Notes under the pieces: model-generated | What the model saw: the letters and a program-made list of their open reading frames with translations, nothing else | Database searches by the model: none | Told to the model about the DNA's origin: nothing | Part shown: one piece after another, positions 33,206 through 40,452 of the stretch | Position numbering within the stretch: the stretch's first letter is position 1 | How the letters are laid out: the number at the start of each line of letters is the position of its first letter | Source: an uncultured Marinobacter sp. | GTDB taxonomy: Bacteria > Pseudomonadota > Gammaproteobacteria > Pseudomonadales > Oleiphilaceae | Assembly: GCF_947259545.1 (NCBI RefSeq) | Contig: NZ_CAMYMK010000002.1 | Span: forward strand, 62,001 to 126,000 | DNA: 64,000 bases | Reading direction: 5' to 3' | Position numbers and translations under genes: made by a program

Positions 33206-33225
33206 CTGTTTCAGTGTTGAAACAG
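33206..33225. promoter_or_regulatory. 20-bp dyad upstream of sigma-54-like promoter, candidate activator site
   Basis: CTGTTTCA at 33206-33213, spacer GTGT, TGAAACAG at 33218-33225: a perfect 8+8 inverted repeat. Its centre is about 100 bases upstream of the -24/-12 promoter, the usual place for a bacterial enhancer-binding site. A related TTTCA...TGAAA dyad occurs at 38476-38491 upstream of the regulator gene. The rest of the gap from 33131 to 33424 is AT-rich and holds nothing else I recognise besides the promoter. Confidence 0.5.
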
Positions 33226-33312
33226 TTTTAATAACCAGTCATTGCTTAAAGCCCCACCTTAATTCAGTAAAAGCCCTTTTAAAACAGCACGTTAAATTTT
33301 ATTAAGAAAAGC

Positions 33313-33328
33313 TGGCACGGTAATCGCT
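33313..33328 (+). promoter_or_regulatory. Sigma-54-type (-24/-12) promoter of the exported-protein operon
   Basis: TGGCACG at 33313-33319, four bases, then TCGCT at 33324-33328. The invariant GG and GC are ten bases apart as required; the consensus is TGGCACG-N4-TTGCW, so there is one mismatch. Transcription would start near 33339, leaving about 85 bases before the first ATG. Confidence 0.65.
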
Positions 33329-33424
33329 GAGGTATAGGGGCGGGTCTGACCATGTGTTGACGGTAGTCAGTTCAGGTGGAGCGGATCCTTTCGAAGCTGA
33401 AACCATGGATAAGGAAGGTATGTC

Positions 33425-34216
33425 ATGAAAACCAGAAAGAGCTTGCTAGCGATTGCTATTGCTATGGGACTCGGGCTGTATGGAACCGCCGTGGCCGATC
33501 AGGGCGGCGATGGCAGCCCGAACACCAACGCTGATGATGGAAGCTTTGCCGCCAACGTTGCCGATAGTGCGAATGACAATTCGGACAACTCAACCAATGT
33601 GGACGTTGCGGACAGCGGCAATGACAACTCCACGGATAGTTCAGACAACAGCACCAATGTGGCTGATAGCGCCAACGACAATTCGGACAATAGCACTGAT
33701 GTGGACGTCGCAGACAGCGGCAATGACAACTCCACTGATAACTCAAACAACAGCACCAACGTTTCGGATAGCGCGAACGATAACGACGATAACAGCACTA
33801 ATGTGACTGATTCGTTCAAGATCAAGGACAGCGGTAACGACGAGTCGGACAACAGCACCAATGTTGATGTTGCTGACAGCGGTAATGACAACTCCGATAA
33901 CAGCATCAACGATTCGTTCAAGATTGCGGACAGTGGTAATGACAATTCGGACAACTCCGATAACAGCACTACCGACCTGGATCTGCATGTGTTCCTGAAC
34001 GAAGCCGATCTGGATGGTACTGTTTCAGGTGTTGCGACTGTCAACGCCCTTGACGGTGATAAGGGTGGTATGGCCGCAGTGACCAACCACAATGAGATTT
34101 CCGGTGGTTCTGCAAACTACACCGGTGTAGGGGCCTTTGCCCAGAGTGCTGGCACAGGCAATGTCACACAGGCGAACGTCAGTGTGATGTCCAACCTGAG
34201 TACCAGTGGCAACTGA
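33425..34216 (+). CDS. Exported Asp/Asn/Ser-repeat protein, putative surface or matrix polymer subunit
   Basis: A 263-residue protein. Signal peptide MKTRKSLLAIAIAMGLGLYG...AVA is cleaved before DQGG. Residues 46-183 contain eight imperfect units of the type DSGNDNSDNSTNVDVA, two of them separated by DSFKI inserts; at DNA level the first four form two copies of a unit of about 102 bases. The repeats are very acidic with no Lys or Arg except in the inserts. The C-terminal 80 residues are different: DLDLHVFLNEADL, then VTNHNEISGG and TGVGAFAQSAGTGNVTQANV, Gly/Asn/Gln-rich strands like those of amyloid subunits. ATG at 33425 has AAGGAAGG. First gene of a sigma-54-type operon. Not a recognised family; its repeats do not match FapC or curlin. 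Confidence 0.72.
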   Translation: MKTRKSLLAIAIAMGLGLYGTAVADQGGDGSPNTNADDGSFAANVADSANDNSDNSTNVDVADSGNDNSTDSSDNSTNVADSANDNSDNSTDVDVADSGNDNSTDNSNNSTNVSDSANDNDDNSTNVTDSFKIKDSGNDESDNSTNVDVADSGNDNSDNSINDSFKIADSGNDNSDNSDNSTTDLDLHVFLNEADLDGTVSGVATVNALDGDKGGMAAVTNHNEISGGSANYTGVGAFAQSAGTGNVTQANVSVMSNLSTSGN

Positions 34217-34224
34217 TGGTAACT

Positions 34225-34249
34225 GGCCGCACCCATACCGGGTGCGGCC
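34225..34249 (+). other. Intercistronic hairpin after repeat-protein gene
   Basis: GGCCGCACCC at 34225-34234, loop ATACC, GGGTGCGGCC at 34240-34249. There is no T-run. In operons for abundant surface subunits such a hairpin often stabilises the first message segment or partly terminates, so that the subunit is made in excess. Confidence 0.6.
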
Positions 34250-34270
34250 CCGTTACCCGGGAGAACGAAC

Positions 34271-34621
34271 ATGGGTAATGTCATCAGATGCAAACTGGGC
34301 GCTGCCCTGTTGATGCTGGCGTTGGGATGGGGAGTGCAAGCCCAGGCTGAGGACTGGTTGGCGGGCGAAACTCTCTCTGCTGATCAGTTGTCGGATGCCA
34401 GCGGGCGTCAGGGTATTCCGTTGCAATGGCAGATCAACGATACCCAGCAGAATGCCGCAGTTTCCGACAACCTGCTGTCAGGTCATGTGGTTACGGGGGA
34501 TAACATTATCTCGGACCATGCATTTGACAATATGAATGGGGTTGCCACGGTGATCCAGAATACCGGGAACCAGGTGGTCATTCAGGACAGCACCCAGATC
34601 AACGTAATGATTAACCATTAA
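34271..34621 (+). CDS. Small exported Gln/Asn-rich protein with C39-type processing motif candidate
   Basis: A 116-residue protein. Signal peptide (LGAALLMLALGWGVQAQA) is cleaved before EDW. Just inside the mature end is LSADQLSDASGRQG, which fits the LS..(E/Q)L...xG pattern of double-glycine-type leaders (Leu at -12, Gln at -8, Leu at -7, Gly at -2). It also resembles the 'L.D..L..V.GQ.G' N-terminal motif of exported proteins in Acinetobacter fil-type clusters. The C-terminus (VATVIQNTGNQVVIQDSTQI, then NVMINH) has spaced Gln/Asn residues as in amyloid repeats, and the same pattern recurs in the 35337 gene. Possibly a nucleator or minor subunit. Unknown family. Confidence 0.7.
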   Translation: MGNVIRCKLGAALLMLALGWGVQAQAEDWLAGETLSADQLSDASGRQGIPLQWQINDTQQNAAVSDNLLSGHVVTGDNIISDHAFDNMNGVATVIQNTGNQVVIQDSTQINVMINH

Positions 34622-34639
34622 ACAGGAAGGAGGTGGGTC

Positions 34640-35332
34640 ATGGCTGCACGCACGCTGACAATCTTGTGTGTGGGAGTCGGGCTGCTGTGGTCCACCGCAT
34701 TTGCCGGTTCTGTAATGGTGCCGGGCATCGGCGGTGATGTAAGCGTCAGTGTCACAAACTATCAGGAGCGGCGGTTTTCCACTATTTTGCGGCAACAGTA
34801 CGATTTCAGCTGTGGTTCGGCTGCACTCGCCTCGTTGTTGTCCTACCACTATAGCCACAGGGTATCGGAACAGGATGTTTTCTTTTCCATGCTGAAACTG
34901 GCAGACGAGGAAAAGGTCCGCCAGGAAGGGTTTTCGATGTTGGATATGAAGCGGTTTCTGGAATCCGAGGGCTATCGGGCCGATGGCTTTCGCATGCCGT
35001 TGTCAGGGCTCAAGGAAAAAGTGCGTCTACCCACCATTGTGCTGCTCAATCTGGACGGCTTCAGGCACTTTGTCGTGATCAAGGGGATCAGTGATACCGA
35101 GGTGCTGGTGGGTGACCCGGCCCGCGGGCTGAAAGTCTACTCGTATCGACAGTTCGAGGAGTACTGGGATGGAACAGCCTTCGTCATCCGGAGCCATCTC
35201 CAGCAAGGCCGGGAGTCGTTCCTGGGGGATGGCAATTGGCCACAGGTCGCCCGGGCTCCCCTGCAAAAGGGGCAGGGTGATACGTCGCTGGGGCATACAT
35301 TGCCTTATTGGCCTTCGTCTAGGGAGTGGTGA
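34640..35332 (+). CDS. Exported C39-family cysteine peptidase (FapD/FilB-like)
   Basis: A 230-residue papain-like C39 peptidase with its own signal peptide (ILCVGVGLLWSTAFA). The catalytic Cys is C58 in QQYDFSCGSAALASLLSYHY, with the oxyanion Gln just before it; the His is H143 in GFRHFVVIKGI and the Asp is D159 in VGDPARG. C39 domains are normally the N-terminal part of bacteriocin ABC exporters and cut after double-glycine leaders; here the domain is free and periplasmic, as in the Pseudomonas fap and Acinetobacter fil clusters. ATG at 34640 has a strong AAGGAGG. It sits between two small exported proteins with double-glycine-like motifs, its likely substrates. Confidence 0.85.
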   Translation: MAARTLTILCVGVGLLWSTAFAGSVMVPGIGGDVSVSVTNYQERRFSTILRQQYDFSCGSAALASLLSYHYSHRVSEQDVFFSMLKLADEEKVRQEGFSMLDMKRFLESEGYRADGFRMPLSGLKEKVRLPTIVLLNLDGFRHFVVIKGISDTEVLVGDPARGLKVYSYRQFEEYWDGTAFVIRSHLQQGRESFLGDGNWPQVARAPLQKGQGDTSLGHTLPYWPSSREW

Positions 35333-35336
35333 CATC

Positions 35337-35825
35337 ATGAAATCGGGAAGATTATTGATCGTGGCTGCACTGGCATGTTTACTCTGGAATCCGACACTCC
35401 GGGCCGAACTTGTGTTACCTGTCACCCCTCTGGCTGACCCCGAATTGGCCAAACTGAGGGGGGGATTTGAAATGGGCAATCTGGAGATCGCTATTGGTCT
35501 GGAGCAGATCGTGTCAGTGAATGGCGATACTCTGGTGGTGAACCGATTGACCATTCCCAACCTGAATCAGGCCGTCCGTGATGGTACCGTGGAGCACCAT
35601 ATGGAGACTGTATTGCAGGTGGCAGGGCCGGACCAGAAAATCGGTTCACGGGTGTCAGGCGACCTGAGTGATTCTTCCGGTTGGATGACCCTCATCCAGA
35701 ATAACCTGGACCAGACCATGATCCAGAATGTTCAGCACCTCAATATCGAATTGAACAATGTCGGTAACGGTACGCAGCTGCCGAACAGTCTGAATGACCA
35801 CCTGATGCAGTTCCTGGGGCGCTGA
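35337..35825 (+). CDS. Exported protein with a double-glycine processing motif, paralogous tail to the 34271 product
   Basis: A 162-residue protein. Signal peptide (LLIVAALACLLWNPTLRA) is cleaved before ELVLPV. The mature N-terminus contains PLADPELAKLRGG, which has every key position of a double-glycine leader (Leu -12, Glu -8, Leu -7, Leu -4, Gly -2, Gly -1). After it come FEMGNLEIAIGLEQIVSVNGDTLVV and, near the end, WMTLIQNNLDQTMIQN followed by VQHLNIELNN, which follows the same Gln/Asn spacing as the tail of the 34271 product. ATG at 35337 starts four bases after the protease stop. It is last in the operon and converges with the barrel gene. Unknown family; possibly an assembly factor like FapE. 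Confidence 0.7.
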   Translation: MKSGRLLIVAALACLLWNPTLRAELVLPVTPLADPELAKLRGGFEMGNLEIAIGLEQIVSVNGDTLVVNRLTIPNLNQAVRDGTVEHHMETVLQVAGPDQKIGSRVSGDLSDSSGWMTLIQNNLDQTMIQNVQHLNIELNNVGNGTQLPNSLNDHLMQFLGR

Positions 35826-35830
35826 GTTAG

Positions 35831-36892
35831 TCAGAGGCTAATGGGTAGTTTCAGGGTGATCTCGCTATTGGGTGCGTTGTCGGTCACCCCGACGCTGACC
35901 GTAAGGCTCAGACTGGTGCTGTTACTGAGGCGCTGGGAAAGTCCAAAGGACAGGGAGCCGACCTGAATCCGGCTAAAACTCGCGTCCAGCAGGTTGTTGT
36001 TGTCCTGCTCAAAGGTTGTTTCGCGGATGACCGAGTGATCATAGCCAAGACTGAACGAGGTTCTCTCGTTAAATGCGAATCCCATACCGAAACCGAAGCG
36101 TACGACATCGCCGGGATCCACCTCACCTCCATTCTCGATGCCCTGGTCTTCCTCTACAGTCCAGACATAGCTTAGATTGCCAAACAACACGGCGGGATCA
36201 CTGGGATAAATAAAGGAGAATCCGGGCTCAACAGACCAGAACCCGGACCCCGTGGGGCGCTCTCTGAGCTCGATGCCAATCGGGTTACCTTCGCTATCCT
36301 CAATCACCCGCTGCTCCACATCATAGGGGCCTTCCCCTGTCGGCGGTTTTACCCGGAGTACACTGATGATATAGGGCATGCCATCAAGCCCATCGTTCAG
36401 TTGGTAACGGAGCGAGAGCTCCACGTCCCCCAAGCCTCTTCCGGTAGACTCCCTGACAGTATCCACCGGCGTACCCTGGAACGCCTGCCGTTCTCGCAAG
36501 TCCTCATTGATGCTCAGATGAGGAACACGCAATGCAGCTTCAAACCTGCTGGTGAAGCCATACTTCAGCGACAGCGCAGTGACGAAAATATCCCGCTGGA
36601 TCTCGGAAATATTAATCAGTCCGACCAGCAGGGCGGGTATAACGGTGAAACCCTCTATCGCAACGACCGTTGAGTTGCTGTGAGCGTGGGAAAACGAGGG
36701 TTCAAGGGTCAGCCGACCGGGCCGGGTAACAATCCCCCGATCCGACGTGATGGAGGCGATGTCCGTTGCGAAGTCGCCGGCAGTCTCCGCCTCCCGGCTC
36801 TGGCCATAGTCGTCGTACTCCGGCTCAGCGATAGCGCTGAGCGGGAGAACTAACGTGGTCAGTAACAGAGGGGTTATATGACTGTTGGCCAT
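35831..36892 (-). CDS. Outer-membrane beta-barrel protein, candidate secretion channel of the cluster
   Basis: A 353-residue exported protein (signal MANSHITPLLLTTLVLPLSAIA, cleaved before EPEYDDYG). The mature part has a 40-residue polar N-terminus and then alternating strands (GRLTLEPSFSHAHSN, LSLKYGFTSRFEAALRVPHLS, GLGDVELSLRYQLNDG, VRFGFGMGFAFNERTSFSLGYDHSVI, SLTVSVGVTDN), ending ITLKLPISL. It resembles the phenol-degradation 'MetA' barrel superfamily. It begins 19 bases after the regulator gene and converges with the exported-protein operon, so it is probably the outer-membrane component, a counterpart of FapF by position and not by clear homology. Confidence 0.72.
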   Translation of the reverse strand: MANSHITPLLLTTLVLPLSAIAEPEYDDYGQSREAETAGDFATDIASITSDRGIVTRPGRLTLEPSFSHAHSNSTVVAIEGFTVIPALLVGLINISEIQRDIFVTALSLKYGFTSRFEAALRVPHLSINEDLRERQAFQGTPVDTVRESTGRGLGDVELSLRYQLNDGLDGMPYIISVLRVKPPTGEGPYDVEQRVIEDSEGNPIGIELRERPTGSGFWSVEPGFSFIYPSDPAVLFGNLSYVWTVEEDQGIENGGEVDPGDVVRFGFGMGFAFNERTSFSLGYDHSVIRETTFEQDNNNLLDASFSRIQVGSLSFGLSQRLSNSTSLSLTVSVGVTDNAPNSEITLKLPISL

Positions 36893-36911
36893 TTTTACTG
36901 CTCCCTGTTAA

Positions 36912-38291
36912 TTAATGATGGTTCCTCAATGGCTTATCCTGGCGGGGTTGATTGTGTGGGCCATATTTATCCATTAATCGATAAAAGGACACCCGTGAGA
37001 TATTGAGAATCCGTGCGGCCGCGGATACGTTCTGGTGGGAAAGCTCGAGGCTGCAAGTCAGCGCCTGTCGATCGGCCCTTGCGCGGAAGGCTTCAAGGCT
37101 GAGGCCAGACTTCCCCGGCGAGGATGCAGTGAGTTCAGCCAGGCCCAGATCTGCCGGCTCGATCATGGCCGACTCACTGAGCAGCATCGCCTGGCGCAGC
37201 CGGTTTTGTAACTCGCGCAGGTTCCCGGGCCAGTCATGCAGCGCGAGGCTCTGCATAGCCTGGTTGCTGAGTTTGCGGACTCCGAATGCTGTATGGATAT
37301 TGGCCAGGAGTTTGTTGGCAACGATCGGAATGTCCTCGGGCCTGTCACGCAAGGCCGGAAGTTGCACCTCCAGGCTGCCTAACCGATAGTAGACGTCGCT
37401 CCGGAATTCTTCCGTCTCCACCAGTTTCTTCAGGGGGCGGGAGCTGGTAGCGATAACCCTTACGTCCACCTTCCTGGACTGGCTACCCCCGATTCTCTCG
37501 ATCTGGCCGTCCTGCAGGAACCGTAGAATGGCGGATTGCTGCTCGGGCACCAGTTCATCGATTCCCGACAGGAGCAGGGTGCCCCCATCTGCTGATTCCA
37601 GACGACCACGGCGACTGTCAAGCGCATGAGTAAAAGCGCCTTTCTCATAACCGAACAGCTCGCTTTGAGTCAGGGAGACTGGCAACGCTGCGCAATTGAC
37701 GGTGACCATTGGGTGCGTACTGCGGGACGAGTGGGCATGGATGAAACGGGCTGCGGTATCTTTGCCAGTACCGTTTTCTCCGAAAATCAGTACGGGCTCC
37801 TGGGTCTTGGCAAATCGCCGAAGCATGGCCCGGACCTGCCGGATGGCCTGGGATGCGCCTTCCAGTGCGGCCTCCCGATAACTATCTTGGGGTTCGGCGC
37901 CGGACTGACGTTGCAGTTGGGCCATGCCCCACAGGTGCCCAATGACCGTATTCAAGCGATCTGGGTCCAGGGGCAGGGTATGATAATCGGTGCAGTGCCG
38001 GGAAATGAGTGTTCCCGGTGGTGTGTTCTGGTGGGGAGGGGACGGCAATATACCGACCCAGTAAGGGATCTGGAAAGCTTCAATCCACTGGTCCAGATAG
38101 GGCGTGCCCTGATCCGGATAGGTGCTCAGGTCCAGCACCCCAACCCTGGTCTTACCGGCGCCGGCAAGACCAAATGGGGGTGGCTCGGTCAGATCAAAAG
38201 GATGTATGTTCCATTGTGATAGAAGTGCTGGATTGAGAGGCTTGTCGGCGCTGGTAGCTGACAGCCAGACAAGCGGTCGTTTTTCCTGCAT
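36912..38291 (-). CDS. VpsR-like AAA+ transcription regulator with degenerate ATPase and sigma-54 motifs
   Basis: A 459-residue protein in the bacterial enhancer-binding fold: an N-terminal receiver-like domain without phosphorylation residues (about 1-125), a AAA+ domain (about 145-370) and a Fis-type HTH at the C-terminus (QNVSAAARILNISRVSFYRLMDKYG). Walker A is GENGTGKD (171-178). The Walker B acidic pair is lost: GGTLLLSGIDEL has Ser-Gly (242-243) where Asp-Glu is expected. The GAFTGA loop reads GAFTHA (218-223) and sensor I reads TSSR instead of TNR. Vibrio VpsR, a c-di-GMP-binding biofilm activator, shows comparable loss. ATG at 38291 has AGGAG seven bases upstream; an upstream in-frame start at 38372 is weaker. 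Confidence 0.8.
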   Translation of the reverse strand: MQEKRPLVWLSATSADKPLNPALLSQWNIHPFDLTEPPPFGLAGAGKTRVGVLDLSTYPDQGTPYLDQWIEAFQIPYWVGILPSPPHQNTPPGTLISRHCTDYHTLPLDPDRLNTVIGHLWGMAQLQRQSGAEPQDSYREAALEGASQAIRQVRAMLRRFAKTQEPVLIFGENGTGKDTAARFIHAHSSRSTHPMVTVNCAALPVSLTQSELFGYEKGAFTHALDSRRGRLESADGGTLLLSGIDELVPEQQSAILRFLQDGQIERIGGSQSRKVDVRVIATSSRPLKKLVETEEFRSDVYYRLGSLEVQLPALRDRPEDIPIVANKLLANIHTAFGVRKLSNQAMQSLALHDWPGNLRELQNRLRQAMLLSESAMIEPADLGLAELTASSPGKSGLSLEAFRARADRQALTCSLELSHQNVSAAARILNISRVSFYRLMDKYGPHNQPRQDKPLRNHH

Positions 38292-38475
38292 GGCGGATCT
38301 CCTGGAAATGGCGTTCTTGAAAACGGACACCACGACCTTCAGTAACGTGTTAACTGCTGCTGGGACTGCCAAACGCGGCCACTGCCCTGTGACTGGTTAC
38401 AACCGGAAGAGCGGGTAAAAGAGGCCTTGCCATGACAACATTCATGTAATGTGCCAGATGATAGAGCCCGCGTAT

Positions 38476-38491
38476 TTTCAGTGAGTTGAAA
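38476..38491. promoter_or_regulatory. Second TTTCA/TGAAA dyad, in regulator-transporter gap
   Basis: TTTCA at 38476-38480, six bases, TGAAA at 38487-38491. It shares TTTCAGTG...TTGAAA with the 33206-33225 dyad upstream of the exported-protein operon. It lies in the divergent gap between the AAA+ regulator and the SLC13 transporter, so it may be an autoregulatory site. Short match; could be chance. Confidence 0.3.
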
Positions 38492-38546
38492 TGGACTGAA
38501 GGATTGAGACGCGAAAACCTGTAAATTTTGCCGACAGGGGGATTGG

Positions 38547-40358
38547 GTGAGTACGGAACAGGGGTTGGTGTTTGGCATCCTGATAGCCACTCTGGGTTTG
38601 TTCATCTGGAACAGACTGCGTTTTGACGTTGTCTCGATGTTGGCCCTGTTAGCAATTGCTCTAACAGGGCTGGTACCTTCTGGCGAACTGTTTTCCGGTT
38701 TCGGTCATCCCGCTGTAGTGACGGTTGCCGCGGTGTTGGTGATCAGTCAGGGACTGGTCAATGGGGGATTGGTTGACAGTATTGCCCGCTTGCTTGGCCG
38801 GGTGGGCCATCGTCCTACCCTGCAGGTGTTGATGTTGACGGGGGTGGTTGCGCTCTGCTCCGGTTTTATCAACAACGTTGGTGCCCTCGCCCTACTGATG
38901 CCGGTAGCTGTGTGGATGTCGCGGGAAGCGGGCCGGTCGCCCTCCCTGCTGCTGATGCCCCTGGCCTTTGGTTCCCTGTTGGGAGGCACCATGACGCTGA
39001 TCGGGACGCCGCCCAATATCATCATCGCCAGTTACCGTGAGGCCGGCTCCTTCGGATTGTTCGATTTCGCCCCCGTCGGCGCAGCAATCACGCTCGCCGG
39101 TATAGCGTTCATTACCCTGGCAGGCTGGCGCCTCACGCCTCAGCGGCAAGATAGTGAGGAGGAGGGGGGCAAGCTGTTCAGTGTCGGTGATTATGTCACC
39201 GAACTGCAGGTGCCCGAGGCATCGTCCTACGCTGGGGGCACCCTCCACAACCTGTTAACCGACGCTGACAGTGAGGAGGATGTGGTCGTTCTTGCCCTGA
39301 TCCGGGGAGAAAGCCGGTCATTGGCGCCATCCACCTATAAGGTCCTCAAAGAGGGTGATGTCCTGTTGGTGGAGGCCGACACGGAGAGCCTGCAGGAATT
39401 TCTGGATCACACGGGGCTCGCCCTTGCCAGTGCCAGTGACGACGAGGGTGATGAATCCGCGCAGGAAGAGTCCGCAGCCCGATCCCGCAAGGAACTGTCT
39501 GCCGGCGAAGTGCGGCTTATGGAGGTCGTGGTTACCCCCGAGTCAAGCCTGGTAGGGCAGACGGCCAACCGCCTTAACCTGAGGGAATACCACGGTGTTA
39601 ACATTGTTGCACTGGCGCGTCAGGGGCACCGGTTAAAGCGTCGGCTGGGAGATGTGCATATTCAGGCCGGGGATATCCTGTTAGTGCAAGGGCACGAGGA
39701 TTCCCTCAGCGGGACCCTGCAGCGATTGGGATGCCTACCATTGGCTGAGCGCGGGCTCAGGCTGGGGCGGGATCGCAATGCGCCGTTGGCCGGTGGCCTG
39801 TTCATCGCTGCCATCGTCACTATTGTCGCCGGTTGGCTGTCACCACCGGTGGCACTGGTCGGCTGTGCATTGTCGATGGTGCTGACGGGCCTGCTTAGCG
39901 CCCCTGACGCCTACAAGGCCATCGATTGGTCAGTCATCGTTCTGCTTGCCGCAATGATTCCGGTTGGTCAGGCGCTGGAAACCACCGGCGGTGCCGAGCT
40001 GATTGCCACGCAGGTGCTGGCGCTGAGTGAAGGGCTGGCACCGGCCGTTGTACTTACGGTGGTATTGGTGGGCACCATGCTGCTGTCCAACGTGGTTAAT
40101 AACGCGGCTGCGGCGATCCTTGTGGCACCTATTGCACTCAGCCTGTCGGCGGAGCTGGGCATGGCCTCCGACGCGGTGTTGATGGCTGTTGCCGTGGGAG
40201 CATCCTGTGCATTCCTGACGCCCATCGGCCATCAGTCCAATGCGCTGGTTATGGAGCCGGGAGGGTACCGGTTCGGAGACTATTGGCGTCTGGGGCTACC
40301 CATGTCAGTTCTGGTGACAGTAGTGGCCGTGCCCATGATCATGCTGGTCTGGGGGTAG
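38547..40358 (+). CDS. SLC13/DASS family permease with two TrkA-C domains
   Basis: A 603-residue inner-membrane protein. The first half-transporter includes SGFINNVGALALLMPVAVWM and GTMTLIGTPPNIIIASYRE (the SNT sodium/anion-site motifs). A central soluble part has two TrkA-C (RCK-C) domains (about 205-300 and 325-405; YKVLKEGDVLLVEAD and VHIQAGDILLVQGHEDSL). The second half includes LLSNVVNNAAAAILVAPIAL. Members move sulphate, dicarboxylates or other anions with Na+; the TrkA-C-bearing bacterial branch is often linked to sulphur compounds. GTG start at 38547 with AGGGGGA upstream. Substrate not determinable. Confidence 0.88.
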   Translation: MSTEQGLVFGILIATLGLFIWNRLRFDVVSMLALLAIALTGLVPSGELFSGFGHPAVVTVAAVLVISQGLVNGGLVDSIARLLGRVGHRPTLQVLMLTGVVALCSGFINNVGALALLMPVAVWMSREAGRSPSLLLMPLAFGSLLGGTMTLIGTPPNIIIASYREAGSFGLFDFAPVGAAITLAGIAFITLAGWRLTPQRQDSEEEGGKLFSVGDYVTELQVPEASSYAGGTLHNLLTDADSEEDVVVLALIRGESRSLAPSTYKVLKEGDVLLVEADTESLQEFLDHTGLALASASDDEGDESAQEESAARSRKELSAGEVRLMEVVVTPESSLVGQTANRLNLREYHGVNIVALARQGHRLKRRLGDVHIQAGDILLVQGHEDSLSGTLQRLGCLPLAERGLRLGRDRNAPLAGGLFIAAIVTIVAGWLSPPVALVGCALSMVLTGLLSAPDAYKAIDWSVIVLLAAMIPVGQALETTGGAELIATQVLALSEGLAPAVVLTVVLVGTMLLSNVVNNAAAAILVAPIALSLSAELGMASDAVLMAVAVGASCAFLTPIGHQSNALVMEPGGYRFGDYWRLGLPMSVLVTVVAVPMIMLVWG

Positions 40359-40452
40359 GTCAGCCACGGACTGGCAAGAAACATGGTAAAAATTCAACGT
40401 CCGGACACTCATCCGGCGGGCAGTTTGTTATCGTACTATCAGACCGGCGTGT

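Noticed and set aside
33560-33980. DNA repeats as a possible CRISPR array
   Set aside because: Repeats are in frame, degenerate and continuous in a coding gene, with no unique spacers and no cas genes.
33499-34092. Minus-strand open frame rich in Leu/Ser/Val opposite the repeat-protein gene
   Set aside because: It mirrors the Asp/Asn/Ser repeats of the real gene, which has a signal peptide, a ribosome-binding site and a promoter.
33425-36892. Annotation of the cluster as a true Pseudomonas fap operon
   Set aside because: Only the protease and the presence of a barrel match. The repeat protein lacks FapC-type repeats and no FapA chaperone is visible, so fap gene names were not used.
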